From: an uncultured Kordiimonas sp.
GTDB lineage: Bacteria; Pseudomonadota; Alphaproteobacteria; Sphingomonadales; Kordiimonadaceae
Direction of reading: 5' to 3'
DNA: 64,000 bases
NCBI GenBank assembly: GCA_947492375.1
Contig: CANLMI010000005.1
Coordinates: 19,519 to 83,518 of the forward strand
The position numbers and the translations under genes were made by a program. The notes beneath the pieces are model-generated. The model worked only from the letters and a program-made list of their open reading frames with translations. It made no database searches and was not told where the DNA came from. Shown one piece after another: positions 26,307 through 35,273 of this stretch. Position 1 is the stretch's first letter, and the number at the start of each line of letters is the position of its first letter.

Positions 26307-28840
26307 TCCGCAGCCACCTGAAGTTCTCTTAAATCTTCAATACGCTTAGCCAGTAACTGCATATGTGTATTATTGACCATGTGATTAATTGCATCAGCAG
26401 GTGTGCACCCTACCTTCAAAAGTTTATTGTAATTTGCTACATCACTCGGATCGCTTGAATTCATGTAATATGTGTGAGGATCTACAACGAGACGCCCTAC
26501 CCCAACACCTCGACCATTCATAATCATAACTTCTGAATAATTCGGCCGGTTATTTGTAACAGACCGTAATAAATCCAGTTCAAATTCACTAAGGTCAAGT
26601 ACACCTTCTTTTGTCGCACGTGCATAAGTTTCACCCTGAAGAAGAAACTTTGTTGCTGCATTATCAAAAATAACCTGGCCAACATCACCAAATGTCTGAA
26701 GATCCATTATCGATTGAACAACAACGCCAAAAGAACCTGCATACTTTCTGGCACGTCGGTAGCCTGCTTCAATTACAGACTTAAAGTTGGCCGCTCGACT
26801 ACCAGCCATATTATCTTTTAGAAAAGCGGCCGCTTCTTCAAACAAAATGAAATTTGGGCGCTCACGATCCCCAAGATACAAATCCTGAGTAACAGCGTTC
26901 ATAACCTGAAGGACAATAACTCCGAAGAGCTGGGGATAGTTTCTTAATCGCTCCAACTCCAAAACAACATATTCGTCTTGGGAAATATCAAATGTGCTTT
27001 TTCCATTGAAAAAACTTCCATAATCTCCTTCAGAACAAAATGGAGCCAAATTAAATGCTAATGCTCGGGCTTCCTGTTCAAGAAATTGAAGATCTTTACG
27101 ATTCTCCTTGGGTAGGCAATCCGGAAATGTAGATAAAAACCTGCGAGCTTCGTTAATACCCGCATGCTTATCACCGTCATTAACACAAAAACGCGTAGCC
27201 ATTTTGAGCAAGTTGAGTTGCTCTTCTGACAGGTTTGCACCCGAGGCTGAAGAAACCATTAAAGCCAGGCAATCGGCTGCCGTTTGGATTCCGATTTTTC
27301 TATCTTCTTCATCATGTGCAGGAAAGTCGAAAGGATTAATAACAAGATTAGCCCCAGCTTCGCCAACATCAAGAAAGCGCCCTCCCATTAATGAACAAGT
27401 TTTTTGATAGGAGTAACCAATATCTATGATGCGAACTTTTGCATTTTGGGCAAAATAGGCATTGGTTAAACTATTCAAAAGAAACGACTTACCAGCACCA
27501 GATTCAGCAGCAACAATGAAATTCTGGTTATTATTACCCCTATCAAACAGATCCAAATTCACCATTTGACCCTTCCGGCCAAACAACATTAAAGCAGGCT
27601 TGCCACACCCTCTGTAATCAGCCTGAATCGGCACCATTGCAGCAAGGGTGTCTACAGGTGCAATAAAGTCCCGATCAAGAAATTTTAAATTGTTACCCTG
27701 GTCAACAAACCCAAAGGGTTGAGCCATCAAAAATAGAGGCTGGCAAAGATAGCTTTCTTCCTGAACAGCAACACCTAAATCGTCCCACATCGCCTTAGCA
27801 CGAGTGACTGATTCTCGAACCTGTTCTTCATCTTCGGCAAATATCCACATCATTGGTACAAAGCGCAAAAGCTTAGAACCAGATTCTATAACATCCATAG
27901 CCCATTGATATTCTTCGGTTCGTCTCTCAGTATCCTGAGAAAACTTAGCGCCCCCTTTTTGAGCACCAGTAATTTGAGCTTTGCCAGATATTTGTTTTTT
28001 CAAATCCTTGAAAAAGACCGTCAAAGAAAACATAAAAGGGGAAGTTATCTGACGACTATCATCACTAACGCCCATTATGCCGCCAAATAGCTTATTAACT
28101 CGCTCGGCTGTTAAACTCTTTGGAAACCCCTTTACTGTAAAACAACGTCCAAAACTCGACCCGAATTCAACAACATTTTTCCGGGCAAATGAAATTGACC
28201 CTTCCGAGGAAATAATCTGTTTTCTTACTGGTTTACCTGGATCATAAGTGCCATTTTTTCGCACTTTCATATTACTATAAAAACGTCTCATCATGGATAA
28301 ATAGCCATTTGGGCCATCTACGGGTACATGTACACATCCAAACTTACTCAAGGATTCTTTAATACCGGCTACAACGTCTTCATCTATCGGGGTTTGATTT
28401 TTTAATGCTACAAAAAACCGAAAATTTCTAAGCGGTATACCACGCATCCGATGAACACCGCTTTGATGCTCTTTCCAATATCTTGTGCTTGCCTTTAAAT
28501 TATCCTGAACAACACGGCTCTCACGTGTTTTCAAGCTACAGGAACGGTCGAAATAATCACCAACATAAGGGTCAGCAAACAAGATAAACTGCATAATTGC
28601 AGTCTTGGGCAAATCCATGTTTAAAAGTCTGGACATAGCCGAATGAACCGTGTCACCTGCATAAGCTACAGGCTGGACCTCCCAAAGATAACCCACCGTA
28701 TTATCAGTAAGAAAATATAGTTTTTTTTCTTCATTATAGCTGGACACTGGCAAAAAGTCTGACAAGGTTTCGCGGGTCAATAGACGCTTCCAATCCGCTC
28801 GTTTACTTCCACCTTTGTCACCAAACAGAAACTCAAACAT
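26303..28840 (-). CDS. traC: TraC, type IV secretion ATPase (VirB4 family)
   Basis: 845 residues. Walker A is in VAAESGAGKSFLLN (about residues 443-456) and Walker B in PNFILFEEAAAFL; the N-terminal 400 residues are the VirB4/TraC domain that docks to the membrane complex. The late block FGDVGQVIFDNAATKFLLQG is typical of the family. It energises pilus and channel assembly from the cytosolic side of the inner membrane. GAGGAG stands just before the ATG; the gene begins four bp after traV and its stop overlaps traW. Confidence 0.96.
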   Translation of the reverse strand: MFEFLFGDKGGSKRADWKRLLTRETLSDFLPVSSYNEEKKLYFLTDNTVGYLWEVQPVAYAGDTVHSAMSRLLNMDLPKTAIMQFILFADPYVGDYFDRSCSLKTRESRVVQDNLKASTRYWKEHQSGVHRMRGIPLRNFRFFVALKNQTPIDEDVVAGIKESLSKFGCVHVPVDGPNGYLSMMRRFYSNMKVRKNGTYDPGKPVRKQIISSEGSISFARKNVVEFGSSFGRCFTVKGFPKSLTAERVNKLFGGIMGVSDDSRQITSPFMFSLTVFFKDLKKQISGKAQITGAQKGGAKFSQDTERRTEEYQWAMDVIESGSKLLRFVPMMWIFAEDEEQVRESVTRAKAMWDDLGVAVQEESYLCQPLFLMAQPFGFVDQGNNLKFLDRDFIAPVDTLAAMVPIQADYRGCGKPALMLFGRKGQMVNLDLFDRGNNNQNFIVAAESGAGKSFLLNSLTNAYFAQNAKVRIIDIGYSYQKTCSLMGGRFLDVGEAGANLVINPFDFPAHDEEDRKIGIQTAADCLALMVSSASGANLSEEQLNLLKMATRFCVNDGDKHAGINEARRFLSTFPDCLPKENRKDLQFLEQEARALAFNLAPFCSEGDYGSFFNGKSTFDISQDEYVVLELERLRNYPQLFGVIVLQVMNAVTQDLYLGDRERPNFILFEEAAAFLKDNMAGSRAANFKSVIEAGYRRARKYAGSFGVVVQSIMDLQTFGDVGQVIFDNAATKFLLQGETYARATKEGVLDLSEFELDLLRSVTNNRPNYSEVMIMNGRGVGVGRLVVDPHTYYMNSSDPSDVANYNKLLKVGCTPADAINHMVNNTHMQLLAKRIEDLRELQVAAE

Positions 28841-28843
28841 TCA

Positions 28844-29365
28844 TCACTCCTCACCTTTTTGACGGCCAGAGTGTTTGTTAACGAAACTTTCAATAAATGA
28901 TGGCTGAACCCGCGATTTTTCAGCTTCGCCTAATATAAAATGTGGTTCTTCAAGAACGCTATAAACGAATCTCGACATATAAAGCCGACGTTTATTCACT
29001 GGATCACGGTAGGGTAAAATTAAAGTACGAACCGTCTTTGCCGGGGCAAGCACTGGAGTATCAGGTTGCTTCAATAGTAATTGAAGCTCACCATAAACTT
29101 CATTCTTATAGCCTAAATATTGATCTGAACGACCTTGGCCATTGGAGTGTTTATGATCTTCAGCATATTCTTCCGATTTATCTTGATCTCGTATTGCTGC
29201 CCCATCATTTTTCAAAGCTTTATCATATGCCTCTTGAGGGTGTTCACAGGAACCATGATCATCATTTTTGCAACTAAAGTCACTATCATATGGGGAGAAT
29301 GTAGAACACCCCGCCAACAAGGCTCCAAGACTAACAATAACCGAATATTTCAAGGCTTTACTCAT
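28844..29365 (-). CDS. traV: TraV, outer-membrane lipoprotein of the transfer channel
   Basis: 173 residues from the ATG at 29365, which has a near-perfect AAGGAGG six nt upstream. The N-terminus is a lipoprotein signal with lipobox LLAGC, followed by STFSPYDSDFSCKNDDHGSC, the paired-Cys pattern of TraV. TraV is the VirB7-like subunit of the outer-membrane core with TraK and TraB. It overlaps traB by eight nt. Confidence 0.92.
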   Translation of the reverse strand: MSKALKYSVIVSLGALLAGCSTFSPYDSDFSCKNDDHGSCEHPQEAYDKALKNDGAAIRDQDKSEEYAEDHKHSNGQGRSDQYLGYKNEVYGELQLLLKQPDTPVLAPAKTVRTLILPYRDPVNKRRLYMSRFVYSVLEEPHFILGEAEKSRVQPSFIESFVNKHSGRQKGEE

Positions 29366-30563
29366 CTCCAACCTCCTTGATTTGAATATCTATCCCCTCT
29401 TGAACGACAAACACGACTTCCTTGCTTGCCCCAACTTCAATGATTGGCGTAACCGTTTTTGCTAAATCCAAATAATATTCAGAAAGTGTCTCTGAAGATT
29501 GACTTATCCCTTGACCAAGTCCGGCACGTGCTGCTTCACCAGTATCGAAAACGGTTGTTGCACCTAAAGGTGAAACTGTCTGTGTTCCAGCCCCTACCGA
29601 GGCAACCTGACCAAACCCTTCAAATAACCCCGCAATGAATGCTCGCCCTACAAGAGCACCATCACGTGTCACAACTTTACCTGATAAACCGATTTTCCCA
29701 TCAGTATCAGCAAAATACCCCTTGATTGGTGTATCTATAACTCTGCGCTGATCATAATCGAGACATGTCAATGAGACGGACCGAACCATCACACGTTCTT
29801 TAGACAAATTCCCTACTGCGTTTCCAATTATGAAACATCCTTGAAGGTTTGCCTTTACATGATTAGGTAAAACAGCAGGCGCCTGAATACGAGCCAAAAC
29901 AGGTTCCGGATTTGATTGAGCTTCCCCACCCACAGGAGCATCAACTCCCGTCAAAAGGACGGCTCTCATAAAACCAACGGGTAAATAGATCGTTTCTTTG
30001 CTTTTTTTTTCAGAGATCGGTCTTGGTTGGGGTTTCAACCCGCCAATTCCCCCTTTTACGACCCTTGCAATAGGTTGGCCTCCAGCATCTACATATGGAG
30101 ATGCAATAACATCTGATTTTACAGTTGGCGAAGGCGGAAACTGGTTCAACTTAAGCTGATCATACTCATTTGTTGGTTTTAAATCATCTTCAGTAATAGT
30201 GTCCTGCGCTTCTAGTTTGATATTATTTCCTGCGATAATAAGTTCCTCAAGCCTCTTAAATCGCTCAGCATTAGTTTGCTTCTCTTCTTTAAAAGCAGCA
30301 CCAAGATCATCAATCTTAGTATCCTGATCATTTAAACTTGATTTCACGCCTTCAGAGAGAGAATCTTCGAGTAAGTTTTCTGTCAGCCCTACAGTTGTCA
30401 TCGTTGGGCCTTTAGCCGCCACCTCTTCAGCTTCATTAGCTGAACCCATTTGCACCAAAAGATAAAATACAGCAGCAATAGCCCCCAAAATACTAAACAT
30501 CTTAACCTTTGATCGTTTGTCAGAAGGTAATTCGTGGTACCAGTCTTTAATTCGGTCTATCAT
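29358..30563 (-). CDS. traB: TraB, VirB10-like channel scaffold
   Basis: 401 residues: cytosolic N-terminus, one membrane helix (about residues 24-41), a coiled-coil stretch (about 70-110), a Pro-containing linker and a C-terminal TrbI/VirB10 domain with LPVGFMRAVLLTGVDAPVG, VKANLQGCFIIGNAVGNLS and ISLTC-like SVSLTCLDYDQRRV. The protein spans from inner to outer membrane and senses ATP use in related systems. It follows traK by 5 bp. Confidence 0.94.
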   Translation of the reverse strand: MIDRIKDWYHELPSDKRSKVKMFSILGAIAAVFYLLVQMGSANEAEEVAAKGPTMTTVGLTENLLEDSLSEGVKSSLNDQDTKIDDLGAAFKEEKQTNAERFKRLEELIIAGNNIKLEAQDTITEDDLKPTNEYDQLKLNQFPPSPTVKSDVIASPYVDAGGQPIARVVKGGIGGLKPQPRPISEKKSKETIYLPVGFMRAVLLTGVDAPVGGEAQSNPEPVLARIQAPAVLPNHVKANLQGCFIIGNAVGNLSKERVMVRSVSLTCLDYDQRRVIDTPIKGYFADTDGKIGLSGKVVTRDGALVGRAFIAGLFEGFGQVASVGAGTQTVSPLGATTVFDTGEAARAGLGQGISQSSETLSEYYLDLAKTVTPIIEVGASKEVVFVVQEGIDIQIKEVGDE

Positions 30564-30568
30564 AACAA

Positions 30569-31357
30569 CTACCCCTCCCCTCTATGGATCAGAATAACTC
30601 GGCCCACTTCCCCACCTGACAATTTCAAACGGTCAAGAGTGACAGAATGAATACCAGTGCCAAAATAGGCCTGTAGAAATTGACGTTCCTCAAGGGTAAT
30701 CGAAGTTCTAGCTCGTAAATGGTATTCTGTTGCTCTATAGGGAGTACCTTCGATCTTGATTTCCCGGGCAAGCCGAACGTCCATTTTTGGTAAAACTGTC
30801 GAGTTGTACGGTTTATTTGACATATTAATAGTATAGGTATCAGGAATTTTCCCTCGCAAAACTTCAAGCGTAATTCGAACAACCCTCTCTTCTTCAGCAA
30901 GCGGGTCAAATTTCGTTTTGTTGACCTTGGCTACATCACTACCAACTGCCTTGAGAAAAATCTTTTTGGCTGGAACTTTTCTGGGGTCCGCTAAAAGCGT
31001 ATAAGTCCTGCCAGCACACATAAAATAGAATTCGTTACGTCCGCGAATATAGTCAGTCTTGGTACCTATTTCGACGACTTGAAATTTAATAAAAGCATCC
31101 GAACCGGCATGCTGAACATCTGCGCCTTTTTCTTGTGAATACTGGTAACCTTCAATTTCACCATCAAGACACACTATCCGATTTACATCCTGGTTACTGA
31201 GAACAACTCTTGTTGTAACTTCAGGTAATACTGTTACGGTCGCTGTACTCTCACCGTTTTGTGCCTTTACTGGAACCGATAAAACACCACTTCCTGCAAG
31301 GGTAATTATCCCACTGACCAAAAAGGCTTTAAACCCTTTATTCTCCAACACGGTCAT
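30569..31357 (-). CDS. traK: TraK, secretin-like VirB9 homologue
   Basis: 262 residues with a signal peptide (AFLVSGIITLAGSGVLSVPV, cleavage after VKA). The mature protein has the TraK pattern of beta-rich N- and C-terminal domains, for example NQDVNRIVCLDGEIEGYQYS and EYHLRARTSITLEERQF. It forms the outer-membrane core complex with TraV and TraB. AAGGAG lies about nine nt before the ATG, and the gene overlaps traE by 20 nt. Confidence 0.92.
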   Translation of the reverse strand: MTVLENKGFKAFLVSGIITLAGSGVLSVPVKAQNGESTATVTVLPEVTTRVVLSNQDVNRIVCLDGEIEGYQYSQEKGADVQHAGSDAFIKFQVVEIGTKTDYIRGRNEFYFMCAGRTYTLLADPRKVPAKKIFLKAVGSDVAKVNKTKFDPLAEEERVVRITLEVLRGKIPDTYTINMSNKPYNSTVLPKMDVRLAREIKIEGTPYRATEYHLRARTSITLEERQFLQAYFGTGIHSVTLDRLKLSGGEVGRVILIHRGEG

Positions 31358-31976
31358 TCTTTAATTCTCCTTGTTGTTCAAAGCCCAAATCCAGAAGCCA
31401 AAACCTTCCCTCTTCAATGACATATGAAATTTGGACAATTCCGATATCTGTGGATTTTGTTAACCCAGTAAACCGAGTACGTTTTACAGGCACTCTGATT
31501 TCACCATCACCCATCATGATATCGGCTTCATATCGAATATGAGTAGAATGTGTTACTTCGCGGAATTCTGATATCTGCTGAACCTGTGCGCGAAATAAAT
31601 CTCGATACTGATTAAATTTTGAAGGATGAATTACTTTGAGCAATTCATCTAACTGAAATTCAAGGCCGCTTGACGTATAATTTCCGGATAAATTGATGAT
31701 CATCCTGGAGATAGAAAGCAAATATTTCTCAGACGGTTTATTGCCTACAAAATAAGCACCCTCAACTTCCATTCCAAATGGAACTATAATTGTAGTAACT
31801 CGGTCTTTCAGATTAAAAACAGAAACGGCTAAAATTGATGAAGTCAAAAACGAAATAATACCGATAAACCGTAAAACCCTATTTTCGGCCCACAAATTAG
31901 ATACCTTATTAGTGAAAACTCCCAAAAGAGTAGTGTCGTCACCTTTTCCTAATCCGTTTTCCACTTGATCACTCAT
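31338..31976 (-). CDS. traE: TraE, VirB8-type pilus assembly protein
   Basis: 212 residues from the ATG at 31976 (GGAG seven nt upstream; an upstream in-frame ATG at 31994 has none). A membrane helix (FIGIISFLTSSILAVSVF) near residues 35-52 is followed by a periplasmic domain with VIHPSKFNQYRDLFRAQVQQ and TRFTGLTKS. This matches TraE of F-type systems, thought to act like VirB8 in organising the inner-membrane complex. It overlaps traL by eight nt. Confidence 0.92.
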   Translation of the reverse strand: MSDQVENGLGKGDDTTLLGVFTNKVSNLWAENRVLRFIGIISFLTSSILAVSVFNLKDRVTTIIVPFGMEVEGAYFVGNKPSEKYLLSISRMIINLSGNYTSSGLEFQLDELLKVIHPSKFNQYRDLFRAQVQQISEFREVTHSTHIRYEADIMMGDGEIRVPVKRTRFTGLTKSTDIGIVQISYVIEEGRFWLLDLGFEQQGELKNDRVGE

Positions 31977-32235
31977 GGAATGTCTCCGCTGCATTTATGG
32001 GATATGATTTAAAATTCCCAATCCCACAGCGATAAAAAAGATGAACGATATAACCTCTCGGCTTTGATCTTTTGAAAATGATTAGACCGATAAAAATAGC
32101 CAACAGGTAAAAGAAACTTGTACCTTTGATAATTAGGAAGATTACATAGGCAAGGACGGCAAAAGCCAACTCTTGATCATCTAACCCGACAAATTTGGCT
32201 GGTTGATGCAAATACTGCGGCATCCGATATTCCAT
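31969..32235 (-). CDS. traL: TraL, VirB3-like membrane protein
   Basis: 88 residues with two membrane helices (about 23-37 and 41-55) and the family-type start YRMPQYLHQPAKFVGLDDQE. TraL is the VirB3-like inner-membrane subunit that works with TraC. GGGAG precedes the ATG. The gene lies 47 bp after traA. Confidence 0.9.
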   Translation of the reverse strand: MEYRMPQYLHQPAKFVGLDDQELAFAVLAYVIFLIIKGTSFFYLLAIFIGLIIFKRSKPRGYIVHLFYRCGIGNFKSYPINAAETFHE

Positions 32236-32282
32236 TTCAAATCTCCCTAATTATCCATGATAACTATGGTCTTGAAGACGCC

Positions 32283-32612
32283 CTAAACGAGGAACCCAAC
32301 ACCCGTAACAATTGAGTCACCAGCAACAAGCGCCGTAGTTCCAGCAAGGCCACCTGCTGCCATAAACCAATTACGCTGCGACATACCAAAAATCGCCATA
32401 ATCACAGCAATGAAGCCAATACTGAACCCAACTGGACCCTGGATTCCTTGATTAATCAGAATGTCGTAAAAGTCGAAACCCAGATCACCTGCAACAGGTG
32501 CGGTAAACGCTGTAGATGCGGATGAAACCATCAATACTACGGCAAATGCGGCACACATTACGTTTTTAGCCTTTTGGAGTGGAGAAACAATACGATCCAT
32601 AATCGATTTCAT
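32283..32612 (-). CDS. traA: TraA, F-type propilin
   Basis: 109 residues from the ATG at 32612, which has AAGGAAG just upstream; a longer in-frame ORF runs into the neighbouring gene and is rejected. The long leader (KAKNVMCAAFAVVLMVSSAS) probably ends at AFTA, leaving a pilin of about 71 residues with two hydrophobic helices (VGFSIGFIAVIMAIFGM and MAAGGLAGTTALVAGDS) around a short basic turn (SQRNW). Position as second gene of the tra operon and this two-helix shape fit F-type pilin. An S26 peptidase in the same operon may process or cyclise it. Confidence 0.85.
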   Translation of the reverse strand: MKSIMDRIVSPLQKAKNVMCAAFAVVLMVSSASTAFTAPVAGDLGFDFYDILINQGIQGPVGFSIGFIAVIMAIFGMSQRNWFMAAGGLAGTTALVAGDSIVTGVGFLV

Positions 32613-32613
32613 T

Positions 32614-33363
32614 TTATCTTCCTTTCGTTGGAGACGGTTGAGAGAGGAACTCCTCAAGTTTACCCTGATCAAATCCACGAATGATCTGACCATCTGCCAC
32701 AAACATCGGAGTCCCGGTGACGCCTGCGGCATTAGCTAAGTCAATATGTTTAAGAACGGTCGCCCTACCCTCTTCACAACGCTTCATGTCATCACTCGGA
32801 GGCATTCTTCGACGATAAATTAAATCATATTCAGTGGCAGGGTCTTCAGAACAAAGAATATGTTCCGCCAATGCCTGCGCTTGTGAACTATGTCCAACTG
32901 AGAATATAATTTTTCGATTAACGGGACGCCCTTCAGCCCATTTGTGAAAACGCTGACACCATCCACAATTTGGATTAGAGTATTCAATCAAGGTTGGTGC
33001 CGGATCATCGCTTTCCAATACAAAAGCACTTGAGAAATCAGTGTCTTTCATTCTTTCCCGTGCAGCTTTTTGTAACTTAGCTTCTGTAAGATTAGTCCCG
33101 TTCTCATCGTACATATGGCCAAAAATCAATCGACGAGATTCAGAATGAAAATATATCATCTGACCTCCGGTATCGATCTCATAAAGACCTGGAATATCTG
33201 ATGGACCAAATGACATGAATTGAAAGTTTCTAAATGTCCCTTTCAACTGATTTTCAGCAGCACTTCTAGCAGCTTCAATTTGATCATCATCTTTTGTTGC
33301 CCCATAGGCCGATTGACTTGCAATCGACAAAAATAAAATCATGAACATCGAAATGAATCGCAT
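32614..33363 (-). CDS. DsbC-like thiol:disulfide isomerase, first gene of tra operon
   Basis: 249 residues from the ATG at 33363 (GGAG seven nt upstream; signal peptide MRFISMFMILFLSIASQSAY). The N-terminal domain resembles the DsbC dimerisation region (DIPGLYEIDTGGQMIYF); the C-terminal thioredoxin fold has NPNCGWCQRFH with the CxxC and the cis-Pro block GTPMFVADGQIIRGFD. Such proteins (TrbB in F) isomerise disulfides in Cys-rich conjugation proteins such as TraN and TraU. It is one bp from traA and leads the operon. Confidence 0.92.
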   Translation of the reverse strand: MRFISMFMILFLSIASQSAYGATKDDDQIEAARSAAENQLKGTFRNFQFMSFGPSDIPGLYEIDTGGQMIYFHSESRRLIFGHMYDENGTNLTEAKLQKAARERMKDTDFSSAFVLESDDPAPTLIEYSNPNCGWCQRFHKWAEGRPVNRKIIFSVGHSSQAQALAEHILCSEDPATEYDLIYRRRMPPSDDMKRCEEGRATVLKHIDLANAAGVTGTPMFVADGQIIRGFDQGKLEEFLSQPSPTKGR

Positions 33364-33557
33364 TATCTTTCTCCAACTAAACACCCAATTGGGCACATCT
33401 CTTCAGCGTTCCGAAACAGGTTCGAAATTATATTCAAGTGAAATTTGGATACTCTTGGGTTTTCTGAATTAACCCATAATTCTCACAGTTCAGAATGCTG
33501 CGATAACTTGATGCTCACAGAAACTTCATCAAATGAAAAGCTCTATTTTTTAGGAAT

Positions 33558-33574
33558 GTGGCATGCCACCCTTA
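33558..33574. promoter_or_regulatory. shared palindromic motif, copy 1
   Basis: GTGGCATGCCAC (33558-33569) is a perfect 12-bp palindrome followed by CCTTA. The same motif with the same asymmetric tail occurs at 38710 and, slightly changed, at 49112. Here it lies about 195 bp upstream of the first tra operon gene. A regulator-binding site is likely, the regulator is unknown. Confidence 0.45.
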
Positions 33575-33895
33575 ACTTTTTATTAACCTTTTAACTATGG
33601 CTCGGTAATTACTTGTTTTTTTATAAATTTAATAAAAACAAAAAAATTATTTTTTTAATTGATCATTTGATTATTTATTCACAAAAACGCCTTTTTTTAT
33701 TTTTATCAAAACATGAATGATTTTCATGTTTTTTAACAGTAGTTTAGAGGCATTAAAAATATATTTGTTTTTTTATATCGATCCTTTTTTGTTGAATTTG
33801 ATTTAATTTTATGATTACATTTGTTTTCATTAATAAACATTTTTTGAAAAACCTTGTTAGGGGCCTTATTAGAAATTAACCATTAAAGATTGCAC

Positions 33896-33914
33896 CGAAC
33901 ATTCATTCAGTTCG
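33896..33914. promoter_or_regulatory. CGAAC-N9-GTTCG palindrome before XRE gene
   Basis: CGAAC at 33896-33900 and GTTCG at 33910-33914 are perfect inverted arms 20 bp upstream of the XRE-like gene. A very similar sequence lies at 41681-41699, so this may be the operator of that small regulator. Confidence 0.4.
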
Positions 33915-33933
33915 TTTACGGTTGGGGGAAACC

Positions 33934-34158
33934 ATGCATTCACTAGGAAAAGAAATACGTAGAGTTCGTGATCACCAAAAAGTTGCGCCTAAAAGACATG
34001 CACTCTTGGCTGATATTAAATTACCCAGATATTATTTAATTTGTAGTGGACGTGCTGCGCCCAGCGACAAAGAATTAGAAAGAATGGCAAAATCACTAAA
34101 TCAACGGCCAGAAGATGTTGTGCTTGCCTGGGCAAAGAAACTTGGTGAGGCGAATTAA
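33934..34158 (+). CDS. small XRE-like DNA-binding protein
   Basis: 74 residues from the ATG at 33934, which has GGGGGA about five nt upstream; a TTG at 33922 would add four residues. The sequence (LGKEIRRVRDHQKVAPKRHA, then LPRYYLICSGRAAPSDKELE, then MAKSLNQRPEDVVLAWA) looks like a degenerate Cro/C1 helix-turn-helix. It is divergent from the tra operon, with a perfect palindrome just upstream of it, so it is a plausible regulator of itself and of tra genes; this is inference from position. Confidence 0.6.
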   Translation: MHSLGKEIRRVRDHQKVAPKRHALLADIKLPRYYLICSGRAAPSDKELERMAKSLNQRPEDVVLAWAKKLGEAN

Positions 34159-34302
34159 AGGCATAAACATTTAAAATTCAAATCAAAGCTACCTATCATA
34201 ATTCAAAAGCAGTTTAATAAATGTAATATAAATTACAGAATAAGTGCCCTATCCTACTACTAATTATGACCTAACTGTAGATAAATTATACTCTTATCAT
34301 TC

Positions 34303-34680
34303 TCATTCTTCAGATTCAAAATTTCCAAATTTTGGACTAAATTTTTTTATGACTTCCACAGGAACAGTTACAGATACATGCCTTGCGTTTGAAAGCGTTG
34401 AAATTCCAAAACTAGCTAAATCATCCTCTATCTGTGAAATAAAAGCTTCGTTTGTCGCACTGTTTTGATGAGAAACACTTAATACAGTTGATAAAAAACC
34501 TCGCGACACTTCTATTCTCGCAGCATATTCACTGTTTGTAATATTTAATGCTGCTAGAGCCGCCTTTATTGCTTGTGCTCTCAATAATAGTTTCTGTGTT
34601 GCATCCGCCTTTAAGGAACTTCTTAATCGTCGATTTTCAATGTAGTCATTACCAACCATGCTTTCACGTTTTAACCCCAT
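34303..34680 (-). CDS. hypothetical helix-turn-helix-like protein
   Basis: 125 residues. The middle part, IKAALAALNITNSEYAARIE followed by VSRGFLSTVLSV, has the spacing of an XRE-type helix-turn-helix; the end contains VSVTVPVEVIKKF, which could be a beta-strand plus helix. No family recognised and no strong ribosome binding site. It sits between the small XRE gene and the partition repeats, so a role in copy number or partition control is possible but unproven. Confidence 0.5.
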   Translation of the reverse strand: MGLKRESMVGNDYIENRRLRSSLKADATQKLLLRAQAIKAALAALNITNSEYAARIEVSRGFLSTVLSVSHQNSATNEAFISQIEDDLASFGISTLSNARHVSVTVPVEVIKKFSPKFGNFESEE

Positions 34681-34927
34681 TGAACAGTCGTTTCCCTTGA
34701 TTTCACCAGAACGAATATATGCAAAGTGAAATTTATTATAATTTATGGATTACCTTTACACTGTTCTATCAATAGCTGCAACTATCGAGCATTTTTATAA
34801 CTTACATAAACAGCAACTTATTGTTTTTAAAATACAAAAATTAAACATTGAGAATTAAAATAACATCTAACAAGCACAAACTTATAACCGATTCGCAGAT
34901 AAAATTCAGTATCATTAATCGTTAATT

Positions 34928-35256
34928 TACAGTTTGTTTTATAACAGTAACCATCTAAACTGTAACCACATAAACTGTAAACAATGTTAAATTTCGTTCG
35001 TATACTGTAAGTCAATAAAAATGGTTATTATTTTACTGTAAAATTTTTGTTATAAAACATTATACTGTAAATGGTTTCTTATATTAATATGATACAGTTT
35101 ACTGTATACTGTATTTCTATAAAATTTTTGTTATAATACTTTTTTTAAGTATACAGTTTAAAGTTTACATTAAACATTTTACTGTTTGCCGTTTACATTA
35201 AACTTCATACAGTTTACTGTTTATGCAATTGCAGTATACTTTTTACTATATACAGT
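34928..35256. repeat. ACTGTA/TACAGT array, candidate centromere and par operator
   Basis: Twelve exact copies of ACTGTA or its complement lie in about 330 bp directly upstream of parA: plus-sense at 34959, 34974, 35004, 35035, 35064, 35101 and 35108; reverse at 34928, 35093, 35152, 35208 and 35251. Many extend to AAACTGTAA. Two other repeats are embedded: AAAATTTTTGTTATAA twice (near 35039 and 35121) and GTTTACATTAAAC twice (near 35163 and 35191). In type Ib partition systems the RHH centromere-binding protein binds such arrays upstream of parA and also represses the operon. Confidence 0.65.
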
Positions 35257-35273
35257 TTGTGAGAATAACTTTT

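Larger units (their letters stand above)
33364..33933. other. non-coding gap holding the tra promoter region
   Basis: 570 bp, extremely AT-rich from about 33590 to 33850 with long A and T runs. It must contain the promoter of the 18-gene tra operon (minus strand) and that of the small XRE gene at 33934 (plus strand). It holds one copy of a palindromic motif shared with two other gaps (33558-33574) and a GAAC-N9-GTTC palindrome (33896-33914). It is also a candidate oriT location, but no nic-type motif could be recognised. Confidence 0.5.

Noticed and set aside
33405..33420. possible third SOS box before the tra operon
   Set aside because: GTTC and GTTC are separated by eight bases, not seven, so it does not meet the alphaproteobacterial LexA rule.
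34928..35256. CRISPR array or phage attachment site
   Set aside because: Repeats are 6-9 bp, in both directions and unevenly spaced; there are no spacers or cas genes.
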